Assembly: GCF_019264445.1 (NCBI RefSeq)
Contig: NZ_JAHVAB010000068.1
Location: forward strand, 1 to 46,405
Direction of reading: 5' to 3'
Source: Hydrogenophaga sp.
GTDB taxonomy: Bacteria > Pseudomonadota > Gammaproteobacteria > Burkholderiales > Burkholderiaceae_C
Length of the DNA stretch: 46,405 nt
Shown here: piece by piece, positions 17,723 to 27,325 of the stretch
Numbering within the stretch: position 1 is the stretch's first letter
Layout: every line of letters starts with the position of its first letter
Made by a program: the position numbers and the translations under genes
Notes under the pieces: generated by a model
Database searches by the model: none
Told to the model about the DNA's origin: nothing
What the model saw: the letters and a program-made list of their open reading frames with translations, nothing else

Positions 17723-18862
17723 ATGAAAAACCATGCCTCGCCCACCACCCGTCTTGCAGCCGTCACCACGCCCTTGCGCTCCCTCCGGCTCAAATGGCAG
17801 CACCTGCTGGTGGCGGTCTGTGCAGTCGGGTCCACCGCTGTCCACGCCCAGGTCGGCATGCGGCAGATCCCGGTGGGCACCCTGCCCGTGACGCTGGTGT
17901 ACCCCACCGACGCCACCGCCCAGCCCCTGAGTGTTGGCGCGTTCACGCTGAACGTCGCGCTCAACGCACCGCCCAAGGCCCAGCGCCACCGGCTGATCGT
18001 GATGTCGCACGGCACCGGCGGCAGCCCGGTGCCCGACCATGACCTGGCCGCGGCGCTGGCCCGCGCGGGCTTCGTGGTGGCCCAGCCACTGCACGAGGGC
18101 GACAACTACCGCGACAGCCGCCTCGCCGGCCCCGACTCCATGGCGCGCCGGCCGAGCGAAGTCGTCCGCGTGATCGACGCCCTCAGCCGCGACCCGCAAT
18201 GGAGCAGCCGCCTGCAGCTCGACCGCGTGGGCGTGCACGGCATGTCGGCCGGCGGGGTCACGGGCCTGTCGCTGGCGGGCGGCCAGTGGCGCCTGCTCAA
18301 CCTCACTCAGCATTGCAACGCCCAGGCCCAGGCCGACGAAGCCTTCTGCTTTCAAGGCGCCCAGACGCCCGAGAAGCGGGCCGAGCGGCAAGCCCGGTTT
18401 GACCGAGCCGCGCACTGGCCCGAGTTTGTGTTGCCGGCCGAGCTCAAAACCCTGCACGGAGGCCGCACGCCGACCGCCGAGCAACCCGACCCGCGCCCCG
18501 ACCCACGGGTGGCCTCGGTCACGCTCGCGGTGCCGGTGGCCGTCATCTTCAGCCCCGAGAGCCTGGCGCGCATCCGCATTCCGGTGGGCGTGGTAAGCGC
18601 CGACCAGGACGAAGTGCTCGTTCCCCGCTTTCACGCCACCCGCCTGCTCACGCACTGCAAAGCCTGCACCCAGCTGGCCGACCTGAAAGGCGCCGGGCAC
18701 TTCGACGTGCTCTCGCCCTGGCCCGCGTCGGTGGCCCGTGAAGTGGCCGCACAACAGGTGCGCGGCGGCCTGCCGGTGCCCGGGTTTGACGCCCGCCAGC
18801 GCGAAGCAGCGCATGCAAAAATCGTGGACTTCCACCGCCAGCACCTGCAGCCCCTTCCATGA
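17723..18862 (+). CDS. Exported alpha/beta hydrolase, dienelactone-hydrolase-like
   Basis: The 379-residue protein has a basic N-terminus, a hydrophobic core (LLVAVCAVGSTAVHA) and a likely signal-peptidase I site after VHA, so it is periplasmic or secreted. The fold markers are MSHGTGGSP (oxyanion loop), the nucleophile elbow GVHGMSAGG with Ser about 175, an aspartate in VVSADQDEV and a histidine in KGAGHFDVL. This matches the exported dienelactone-hydrolase-like lipase group. Four cysteines in the mature part could form disulfides. Its stop codon overlaps the ATG of the downstream sensor kinase gene (ATGA), which suggests the hydrolase and the two-component pair are expressed together. Confidence 0.83.
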   Translation: MKNHASPTTRLAAVTTPLRSLRLKWQHLLVAVCAVGSTAVHAQVGMRQIPVGTLPVTLVYPTDATAQPLSVGAFTLNVALNAPPKAQRHRLIVMSHGTGGSPVPDHDLAAALARAGFVVAQPLHEGDNYRDSRLAGPDSMARRPSEVVRVIDALSRDPQWSSRLQLDRVGVHGMSAGGVTGLSLAGGQWRLLNLTQHCNAQAQADEAFCFQGAQTPEKRAERQARFDRAAHWPEFVLPAELKTLHGGRTPTAEQPDPRPDPRVASVTLAVPVAVIFSPESLARIRIPVGVVSADQDEVLVPRFHATRLLTHCKACTQLADLKGAGHFDVLSPWPASVAREVAAQQVRGGLPVPGFDARQREAAHAKIVDFHRQHLQPLP

Positions 18863-19941
18863 CGGTTTCCCTCAAAGACGCCCTGCTCTTCTGGCTGCCT
18901 CCCGACAGCCGCAGCGGCGTCGTGCGCCGGGCGCTGATCGTCTGGGCCGTGGCGCCGGTGATTGCCCTGCTGCAATGGGTGTCGCGCCCGCTGGAGCACC
19001 CGCTGGACCGCTCGCTGGTCTACAGCTTCGCCATCAGCACCTGCATCTGGCTGCTGTGCGACCCGGTGCGCATCCGCCTGCACCGGTGGCTGCGTGCCGC
19101 GCCGCCGCACTACTGGGTCTGGACCCCACGCAGCTTTATCTACATGCCGGTGTGCATCGTGCTGGGCTATGCGGCTGGCACCGCAGTGGGTGACGCCTAC
19201 ACCGGCCGCTCCACCTGGGAGCTCATGAGCCTCTCACCGCAGCGCTTCTGGAGCTTCGGGCTGTCGTCGCTGGGCATCAGCTTCGCCTTTCTTTTTTACT
19301 TCTACCAGCGCGAAAAATCGCTGGAGCTCAAGCGCCAGGCGAGCGAAGCGCGGCTCAAGCTGCTCGAATCGCAGCTGGAGCCCCACATGCTCTTCAACAC
19401 GCTGGCCAACCTGCGCGTGTTGATTGGCACCGATCCCGCCCGCGCCACCGCCATGCTGGACCGGCTCAACGATTTCCTGCGCGCCACGCTGACCGCCTCG
19501 CGCACGGAGGCCACCGCCGGGCGCCACACCCTCACCGACGAATTCGCCCGCCTGCGCGACTACCTCGAACTCATGGCCGTGCGCATGGGCCCGCGCCTGC
19601 AGTACGCGCTGGAACTGCCCGAGGCGCTCGCCAGCCATCCCGTGCCGCCGCTGCTGCTGCAGCCGCTGGTGGAAAACTGCATCCGCCACGGGCTGGAGCC
19701 CAGCCTGCAAGGCGGCGAGGTGCGCGTGAGTGCCCGGCGCCAAGGCCAGCAGCTGGTGCTGGAAGTGAGCGACACCGGGGTGGGCAGCGCGCCCTCGCCC
19801 ACCCCCGGTTTTGGCCTGGCGCAGGTGCGCGAGCGCCTGGCCACGGCCTACCCCGGCCAGGCCCACATGGACTGGCACGGCCAGCCCGGCGGCGGCACGC
19901 GCGCCGTGCTCACCTTGCCCCTGCACACCCCCGCGCCATGA
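18859..19941 (+). CDS. LytS/YehU-type sensor histidine kinase
   Basis: The 360-residue protein has about four membrane helices in residues 25-150, a short coiled coil, and a His_kinase domain of the LytS type with the phospho-accepting His in QLEPHMLFNTLANL. A HATPase domain follows with VENCIRHGLEP (N box) and DTGVGSAPSPTPGFGLAQVRERL split over the G1/G2 region. Kinases of this class pair with LytTR response regulators, exactly what follows with a four-base overlap. It has no separate periplasmic sensor domain, so sensing probably occurs in or at the membrane. The start overlaps the hydrolase stop codon. Confidence 0.93.
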   Translation: MTVSLKDALLFWLPPDSRSGVVRRALIVWAVAPVIALLQWVSRPLEHPLDRSLVYSFAISTCIWLLCDPVRIRLHRWLRAAPPHYWVWTPRSFIYMPVCIVLGYAAGTAVGDAYTGRSTWELMSLSPQRFWSFGLSSLGISFAFLFYFYQREKSLELKRQASEARLKLLESQLEPHMLFNTLANLRVLIGTDPARATAMLDRLNDFLRATLTASRTEATAGRHTLTDEFARLRDYLELMAVRMGPRLQYALELPEALASHPVPPLLLQPLVENCIRHGLEPSLQGGEVRVSARRQGQQLVLEVSDTGVGSAPSPTPGFGLAQVRERLATAYPGQAHMDWHGQPGGGTRAVLTLPLHTPAP

Positions 19942-20738
19942 ACGCCACCGCCCTCATTGCCGAAGACGAACCCCTGCTCGCGCAGGCCCTGCAGGCCGAA
20001 CTCGCGCGCGCATGGCCCGGCCTGAAGGTGCTGGCCACCGTGGGCGATGGCGACTCGGCCGTGGCCCAGGCCCTCGCACTGCGGCCCGACGTGCTGTTTC
20101 TCGACATCCGCATGCCCGGCCAGACCGGGCTGCAGGCCGCCGCCGAGCTGGCCGAAGAGTGGCCCGAAGGCGTGCCCTTCCCGGCGCTGGTGTTCGTCAC
20201 CGCGTTTGACGCCTATGCGGTCGCGGCTTTCGAGGCGCAGGCGGTGGACTACGTGCTCAAACCCGTGCAGCCCGAGCGCCTGGCGCGCACCGTGCAGCGC
20301 GTGCAACAGGTGCTGGCGCAACGCACGCCCGCCAGCACCGTGGACGAGCCCACGCTGCAGCGCCTGCGTGCCCTGCTGGGTGGCGCAGACGCCACGGCGG
20401 GCGCCACGCCAGCGCGCCTGCAGGTCATCCCGGCGAGCGTGGGCCAGGGCATCCGCATGGTGCCGGTGGGGGAGGTGCTGGTGTTTGAGGCGGCCGACAA
20501 GTACGTGCGCGTACTGACCGCAGACAGCGAGGTGCTGATTCGCACCCCGCTCAAAGAGCTGATGCCGCAGCTGGATCCGGCCGTGTTCTGGCAGATCCAC
20601 CGCGGCACCGTGGTGAGGGCCGACGCCATCGACAGCGTGACCCGAAACGAGGCCGGGCGGCTGAGCCTGCGCTTGCGCGGCAGGCCCGAAGCGTGGGCGG
20701 TGAGCCGGCTTTACGCCGAGCGCTTTCGCGCGATGTAA
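19938..20738 (+). CDS. LytTR-family response regulator
   Basis: The 266-residue protein has an N-terminal receiver domain with acidic pair E9/D10, phospho-acceptor D56 in VLFLDIRMPG, a conserved Thr in VFVTAFDAYA and the lysine in DYVLKPV. A Q/A-rich linker leads to a C-terminal LytTR DNA-binding domain (about 155-266) with VFEAADKYVRVLT and FWQIHRGTVVRADAI. It should be phosphorylated by the LytS-type kinase encoded immediately upstream. LytTR regulators bind paired direct repeats; I looked in the flanking intergenic regions and could not identify a convincing pair. Confidence 0.95.
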   Translation: MNATALIAEDEPLLAQALQAELARAWPGLKVLATVGDGDSAVAQALALRPDVLFLDIRMPGQTGLQAAAELAEEWPEGVPFPALVFVTAFDAYAVAAFEAQAVDYVLKPVQPERLARTVQRVQQVLAQRTPASTVDEPTLQRLRALLGGADATAGATPARLQVIPASVGQGIRMVPVGEVLVFEAADKYVRVLTADSEVLIRTPLKELMPQLDPAVFWQIHRGTVVRADAIDSVTRNEAGRLSLRLRGRPEAWAVSRLYAERFRAM

Positions 20739-20747
20739 ACGGCTGGC

Positions 20748-21149
20748 TCAGCGACGGTCGTACCGGCGGTCGTCATCGCGCCAGCCATGGCGGTGGCCAT
20801 GACGATGCCCTTCCCAGCGGGGGGCCGGCCCCCAGCCCGAGCGGTACACCGGGCGGGGCGCGTAATACACCGGCGGCGGCGCGTAATAGATCGGGCGCGG
20901 CTGGTAATACACCGGCGGCGGGCCGTAGTACACCTGCGGAGGGCCGTAATAGACGGGGGGTGCGTTCGACACACCCACGACCACGCCGGGGGTGTTCACA
21001 CCAATGGACCACTGTACGTCGCCGCGCGCGTGGGCCACAGAGCCCATCGACGACAGTGCCCAGGCGCCAGCGGCCAGGGTCACGATGGTGAGGCTGCGCG
21101 CCAGGCCCGACGTGCGGCTCCAGGGGGTTTTCAAGGTCTGCGTGTTCAT
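20748..21149 (-). CDS. Exported Tyr/Pro heptad-repeat protein
   Basis: A 133-residue protein with a signal peptide (hydrophobic 18-38, probable cleavage after VAHA at about residue 41) and a low-complexity mature part. Residues 65-102 contain about five heptads of the form V-Y-Y-x-P-P/R-P/Q. The C-terminus is His/Arg-rich (HRHGHRHGW then DDDRRYDRR). Such short proteins are frequent in Burkholderiales and are usually annotated as hypothetical or PXPV-repeat proteins; the function is unknown. An envelope-associated or metal-binding role is only a guess. It converges on the LytTR regulator gene with ten bases between stops, and its promoter is in 21150-21284. Confidence 0.75.
   Translation of the reverse strand: MNTQTLKTPWSRTSGLARSLTIVTLAAGAWALSSMGSVAHARGDVQWSIGVNTPGVVVGVSNAPPVYYGPPQVYYGPPPVYYQPRPIYYAPPPVYYAPRPVYRSGWGPAPRWEGHRHGHRHGWRDDDRRYDRR
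20844..20957 (-). repeat. 21-bp coding tandem repeat (YYxPPPV heptads)
   Basis: The DNA encoding residues 65-102 of the exported protein repeats with a 21-bp period, for example the recurring GGCGGCG-TAATA-AC motif on the plus strand around 20871-20955. Copy number could change in frame. Confidence 0.75.
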
Positions 21150-21284
21150 GTGGGGCTCCTGTTGCGGGGCCGTTGCAGGTCCCGTGTGTGTATTACACGG
21201 AAAACCGCGCTAACCTCTTCCACACGCGCGGTCAAAGTCGTTGCCAGACGTAACGCCCGGGCCCTCTTTACCTGGAAAACCCCC

Positions 21285-21902
21285 ATGAAAACCCTAGGTC
21301 CACCCACCGCCAAAGACGTGCTCGACTTCTGGCTGGGCGATGGCCTGGAGCGCGGCTGGTGCTCAGACGCCCGCGACGAGCTCTGGTTTGGCGGCGGCCC
21401 GGAGCTTGACGCCCGCATCCAGCAGCGCTTTGGCCATCTGGTGGAACAAGCCATTGCCGGTGGCCTGCGCGAGTGGGAAGACCGCATCGACACCCGGCTG
21501 GCGCTGGTGCTGCTGCTCGACCAGTTCACGCGCAACATGTACCGAGGCCAGGCGCGCGCCTTTGCGGGCGACGCGCGGGCGCAGCAGCTGTCGGTGCAGG
21601 CGCACGCCAGTGGCATGGACGCCGAGCTCGCCACCGTGGGGCGGGTGTTCCTCACCATGCCGCTGGTGCACGCCGAAGACCTGGCCCTGCAGGTGGAGAG
21701 CGTGCGGCGCTTCGAGCGCCTGCTCGACACCAGCCCCGCCGAACTCGAAGCCACCCTTTCGCGCAACCTGGAGTTCGCGCAGCTGCACCACGACATCGTG
21801 GAAAAGTTCGGCCGCTTTCCGCACCGCAACGCGGCGCTGGGGCGCACCAGCACGCCCGAAGAAGAAGCCTTTTTGAAAGACGGGCCGCGCTTCGGGCAGT
21901 GA
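21285..21902 (+). CDS. DUF924 family protein
   Basis: The 205-residue protein matches the DUF924 (YfbU-unrelated, TPR-like helical) family: VLDFWLGDGLE at the N-terminus, LALVLLLDQFTRNMYRG in the middle, then FLTMPLVHAEDL and the C-terminal HHDIVEKFGRFPHRNAALGR with EEEAFL. All the conserved blocks are present. The family has no established biochemical function; the all-helical fold suggests a protein-interaction role. The ATG at 21285 is chosen because upstream in-frame sequence lacks family similarity. It is monocistronic as far as can be seen, divergent to the Tyr/Pro-repeat protein gene. Confidence 0.88.
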   Translation: MKTLGPPTAKDVLDFWLGDGLERGWCSDARDELWFGGGPELDARIQQRFGHLVEQAIAGGLREWEDRIDTRLALVLLLDQFTRNMYRGQARAFAGDARAQQLSVQAHASGMDAELATVGRVFLTMPLVHAEDLALQVESVRRFERLLDTSPAELEATLSRNLEFAQLHHDIVEKFGRFPHRNAALGRTSTPEEEAFLKDGPRFGQ

Positions 21903-21932
21903 GTGTCATGGCTTGGACACACAGGCGTCACG

Positions 21933-21942
21933 ATGACGTCAT
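21933..21942. promoter_or_regulatory. Perfect palindrome ATGACGTCAT before the lipoprotein gene
   Basis: A ten-base perfect palindrome lies 49 bases before the start codon of the choice-of-anchor-I lipoprotein gene. It could be a small operator. There is no matching second site, so this is weak. Confidence 0.25.
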
Positions 21943-21990
21943 GGCCGGTTTCTACAAACGTGGTTTTTCCACACCACAAGAGACCGACCG

Positions 21991-23874
21991 ATGCGCGCCC
22001 AGCTTCCCCACACCCCTTCCACCCGCCTGTTCACCGCCTCGCTGCTCATGACCGCCGTGCTCGCCGCCTGCGGTGGTGGCGGCGACGCACCCGCCCCCGC
22101 ACCCGGCCCCGTGGTGGAAGCCACGCCCGCGAGCCTGCGGCTGGAAAAGATCGGCAGCTACAGCACCGGCCAGTACGAGGTGAGCGCCGCAGAAATCCCC
22201 GCCTTTGATGCCGCCAGCCGCCGCCTCTTCGTGGTCAACGCTCAGCTCGGCGCGGTGGACGTGCTCAACCTCGCCAACCCCGCCAACCCGGTGAAGATCG
22301 GCACGCTCGACGCCACCGCCGTGCTGGCTGGCGCCTCCATCAACAGCGTGGCCGTGTTCAACGGCACCGTGGCCGTGGCCATCCAGGCGCCGGTCAAAAC
22401 CGACCCGGGCCGCATGGCGCTCTACCGCGCGAGCGACCTGAGCCTGATCAGCTCGGTGACCATCGGCGCCCTGCCGGACATGCTCACCTTCACGCCCGAT
22501 GGCACCACCGTGCTGGTGGCCAACGAAGGCGAGCCCAGCGACGACTACCAGATCGACCCCGAAGGCAGCATCAGCGTGATTGACGTGCGCAACCTGGCCG
22601 CGCCCGTGGTGCGCACCGCCAGCTTCACCGCCTTCAACAGCCAGGCTGCCGCCCTGCGCACCGCCGGCGTGCGCATTTACGGCCCCGGCGCCACCGTGGC
22701 GCAAGACCTGGAGCCGGAGTACATCAGCGTGTCGGCCGACGGCCGCACGGCCTGGGTGACCCTGCAGGAAAACAACGCGCTGGCCAAGGTCGACATTGCC
22801 TCGGCCACCGTCACCGACGTGCTGCCGCTGGGCTACAAAGACCACGGCGTGGCCGGCAACGAGCTCGATGTGTCCGACCGCGACAACACCATCAACATCC
22901 GCACCTGGGCCGGTGTGCGCGGCATGTACCAGCCCGACAGCATGGCGGCTTACACCGCGGGCGGCCAGACGTATCTGGTGACCGCCAACGAAGGCGACGC
23001 CCGCGCCTGGGGCGAAGGCAACCCCGACTACCTGGGCACGCAAAACCCGGCGCTGGGCTTCATTGAAGAGCTGCGCGTGTCGGCCCTGGCCCGCACCGCT
23101 GGCTGGCAGGTGGTGCCGCCCCAGCTGCGCAGCGTGGCCGGCGCGCCCACGCTGGCCGGCGCCCTGCTCGACCCCACCGTGTTCGGCTACTGCGGCGCGG
23201 TGGCTGGCAACCCCGGCACCTGCATCGCCAACGGCGAACTCGGCCGCCTCAACATCAGCTGGACGCAGGGCTACAAGACCGACGCCCTGGGCGCCCCGAT
23301 CCGCTACAACGCCAGCGGCGTGCAAGACGCCGCCGGCGACCGCCTGATGTACGACCGGCTCTACAGCTACGGCGCGCGCTCCTTCAGCATCTGGAACGCC
23401 AACGGCGGCCTGGTGTGGGATTCGGGCGCAGAGATCGAGCGCTTCCTGGCCAGCAGCGACTGCCGCCTGGGCAGCGCCCGCAACACTCCGTGCGCCACGT
23501 ACTTCAACTCCGGCCACAACGAAGGCAACGCGCTGGACAGCCGCAGCGACGCCAAAGGCCCCGAGCCCGAAGGCCTGGCCCTGGGCAAGATCGGCAACAA
23601 AACCTTCGCCTTCATTGGCCTGGAGCGCATGGGCGGCGTGCTGGTGTACGACATTACCAACCCCGCCGCGCCCACCCGCGTGGACTACCTGAACACCCGC
23701 GACGAGTGGACCACCCAGCCGGGCGCCGCCAACCTCGCCACCACCGGCGACCTGGGCCCCGAAGGCCTGGTGTTCATTCCGGCAGCACAGTCGCCCAACG
23801 GCAAGCCGCTGCTGGTGGTGGGCAACGAAGTGAGCGGCACCACCGCAGTGCTGCAGCTCAACCTGTCGTACTGA
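21991..23874 (+). CDS. Choice-of-anchor I family lipoprotein (phytase/alkaline-phosphatase-like beta-propeller)
   Basis: The 627-residue protein has a lipoprotein signal with VLAAC (Cys about residue 26) followed by a Gly/Ala/Pro linker. The remainder is a repetitive beta-propeller-like domain with the hallmark segment LPDMLTFTPDGTTVLVANEGEPSDDY that defines choice-of-anchor I proteins, and a second block YLVTANEGDARAWGE near residue 330. The family is often annotated as alkaline phosphatase or mesenchyme-specific cell surface glycoprotein-like; phosphatase activity has not been shown for most members. It should be anchored to the outer membrane. Four Cys in the region 400-510 may form disulfides. 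The gene ends at the REP expansion. Confidence 0.85.
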   Translation: MRAQLPHTPSTRLFTASLLMTAVLAACGGGGDAPAPAPGPVVEATPASLRLEKIGSYSTGQYEVSAAEIPAFDAASRRLFVVNAQLGAVDVLNLANPANPVKIGTLDATAVLAGASINSVAVFNGTVAVAIQAPVKTDPGRMALYRASDLSLISSVTIGALPDMLTFTPDGTTVLVANEGEPSDDYQIDPEGSISVIDVRNLAAPVVRTASFTAFNSQAAALRTAGVRIYGPGATVAQDLEPEYISVSADGRTAWVTLQENNALAKVDIASATVTDVLPLGYKDHGVAGNELDVSDRDNTINIRTWAGVRGMYQPDSMAAYTAGGQTYLVTANEGDARAWGEGNPDYLGTQNPALGFIEELRVSALARTAGWQVVPPQLRSVAGAPTLAGALLDPTVFGYCGAVAGNPGTCIANGELGRLNISWTQGYKTDALGAPIRYNASGVQDAAGDRLMYDRLYSYGARSFSIWNANGGLVWDSGAEIERFLASSDCRLGSARNTPCATYFNSGHNEGNALDSRSDAKGPEPEGLALGKIGNKTFAFIGLERMGGVLVYDITNPAAPTRVDYLNTRDEWTTQPGAANLATTGDLGPEGLVFIPAAQSPNGKPLLVVGNEVSGTTAVLQLNLSY

Positions 23875-23880
23875 CCCAAG

Positions 23881-23985
23881 CCCGTTCGGGCTGAGCCCCC
23901 ACCCGTTCGGACTGAGCCCCCCACCGTTCGGCCTGAGCCCCCACCCGTTCGGGCTGAACCCCCACCCGTTCGGGCTGAGCCTGTC
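23881..23985. repeat. Five tandem 21-bp units of a REP left arm
   Basis: The unit CCCGTTCGGGCTGAGCCCCCA starts at 23881, 23902, 23923, 23944 and 23965, an exact 21-bp period, with one or two substitutions per copy. The last unit runs into a complete hairpin. It looks like stepwise duplication of the 5-prime arm of the palindromic repeat. Confidence 0.85.
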
Positions 23986-24037
23986 GAAGCCCTCACCCAC
24001 ACAGCGGCAGGCCCTTCGACAAGCTCAGGGCGAACGG
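23966..24037. repeat. REP-type palindrome, likely bidirectional terminator
   Basis: CCGTTCGGGCTGAGCCTGTCGAAG (23966-23989) pairs with 24014-24037, with 22 of 24 positions complementary and a 24-base loop. Repeats with this TTCGACAAGCTCAGG core are scattered through many proteobacterial genomes between convergent genes. Here it sits between two convergent genes and supplies the stop codon of the minus-strand gene at 24025-24027. Confidence 0.8.
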
Positions 24038-25311
24038 ACAGAGGCAGCCTCTGCCAGCGGCCGCAGCGCCGCTGGCAGCCAGCTGGCCAAGCGCGCATGA
24101 ACGCGCGCCTCGTTGCGCTGCCACCAGATGCCCAGCGCCACCACCGCCAGCCCCAGCAGCGTGAGCGCAAACGGGAACAGCAGGCTGTCTTCAAACACAC
24201 GGTGGGCCAGGTACCCCAGGTAACCCGCCACGCCCAGCCCGCCCAGCACGGTGAACACGCGCCGGCCAATGGCCGCGCCCAGAAACACCATGCCCACGTT
24301 GATCAGCGCATACAGAAACTTGTTGAGCTCCGAGTTGCTCTCGCGCAGGCTCAGCCCGCACCAGAACATGACCGCGCCAAACAGGTAAAGCCAGAAGGCG
24401 AAGTCTTGCCGGTCTTCGGCATTCAGGGCGGTGCGCGTGCGCAGGTCCACCCACATGGCAATAGCGCAAGTGGCCAGGCCAAACACCAGCGACACGTCGC
24501 GCGTGAACTGCCAGTCGAACCCTTCCTTTTGCATGAGCATGTGCGCCACGTCCATGCTGAGGTACCAGATGGTCACCGCCACCGGCATCACCATGAAAGG
24601 CAGCTTGTAGCGGTACAGCAGCACCACCGCAGCCGCCAGCGTGGCCAGCTCCAGCGTGAGCCAGCGCCAGTCAATGTAGCGGTGGTAGTCGCGGTAGCTG
24701 TCGTGCGCGCCGCTGGGCCACAGGCCCACGCCCGACTGAAACGCCCACACTGCCAGCGGCACCAGGCACACGGCCAGCGTGGCCAGAATGCCGGCCGGTG
24801 TGCGCAGACCCTTTTGCAGCAGGTTGCTCGCTACCAGCAGCGCCCCGGTGAGGTAGCCCACCGCCAGGGCAAACACGCCCCACGCGCCAAACAGCTCCCA
24901 GCCCAGCGTCATGAAAAGCGTCATGGCGCCAATGGCCAGCATGCCGCCGAAGTAATAGAGCGTGTTGGTGAAGCTGAACACCGGGCCGTGGTCCAGCGCG
25001 GGGCGCGTGGGCTGTGCGGGCATGGCCTGCAGGCCTTCAGCGGCGTCTTGCAGCGCCAGCTCGGCGGCGGTGGGCACGGCCGAGCCGCCGGGCACACCGG
25101 CCACCACCCGCAGCGGGCTGCCCGGGCTTGCCCAGTTGGCCCACAGGCCGTGGGCCGCGCTGGGGTGAATGGCGCCGCTCTCTACAGCGGCCTCCACATC
25201 GCGCCAGCCAATTTGCACCCGCACAGAGGGCAGAAACACGTCTTCGGCCTGCGTGACTTCCCAGCGCGTGGGTTCGTCGTTGGGCATGGTGTCGGGGTTG
25301 TCGGTGTTCAT
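24025..25311 (-). CDS. DUF2157 multi-pass membrane protein
   Basis: From the ATG at 25311 the protein is 428 residues. A soluble N-terminal part (about 1-105) precedes about ten membrane helices, an arrangement typical of DUF2157 membrane proteins of unknown function. The N-terminus has the segment VESGAIHPSAAHGLWANW, a helical element common in the family. The chosen start has the purine-rich sequence GAGGAAGCCGAAG directly before it; the longer frame to 25548 adds an arginine-rich stretch that overlaps the start of the divergent glnS. The last four residues and the stop codon lie within the REP palindrome, which suggests that the original C-terminus was altered when the repeat inserted. Confidence 0.78.
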   Translation of the reverse strand: MNTDNPDTMPNDEPTRWEVTQAEDVFLPSVRVQIGWRDVEAAVESGAIHPSAAHGLWANWASPGSPLRVVAGVPGGSAVPTAAELALQDAAEGLQAMPAQPTRPALDHGPVFSFTNTLYYFGGMLAIGAMTLFMTLGWELFGAWGVFALAVGYLTGALLVASNLLQKGLRTPAGILATLAVCLVPLAVWAFQSGVGLWPSGAHDSYRDYHRYIDWRWLTLELATLAAAVVLLYRYKLPFMVMPVAVTIWYLSMDVAHMLMQKEGFDWQFTRDVSLVFGLATCAIAMWVDLRTRTALNAEDRQDFAFWLYLFGAVMFWCGLSLRESNSELNKFLYALINVGMVFLGAAIGRRVFTVLGGLGVAGYLGYLAHRVFEDSLLFPFALTLLGLAVVALGIWWQRNEARVHARLASWLPAALRPLAEAASVRSP

Positions 25312-25438
25312 CTTCGGCTTCCTCTTCCTCTTCCACTTCCTCGTCCGGAACGGCCACGATAACGGAAAGCGCCGAAATGCCACCAAAGTAGCAGTGCGCG
25401 CGGGCCTTGGCGCAAGGCCTTGGTCAATAGAATGCGGC

Positions 25439-27271
<1,833 letters not shown>

Positions 27272-27325
27272 GAGCCCCACGCATGCCCGCACACATGCCA
27301 AAACCCTAAAAGCCCAACGTGGTGG

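Noticed and set aside
21182..21200. Short inverted repeat CCGTGT/ACACGG before the DUF924 gene
   Set aside because: Six-base arms in a GT-rich stretch are too weak to call an operator.
23881..23985. Possible CRISPR array because of regular repeats
   Set aside because: Units are directly adjacent with a 21-bp period and no spacers, and there are no cas genes nearby.
21952..24000. 682-residue minus-strand frame opposite the choice-of-anchor-I gene, with Gly/Trp-rich repeats at its start
   Set aside because: The apparent repeats come from the REP array read in reverse; the rest is a shadow of the plus-strand lipoprotein gene.
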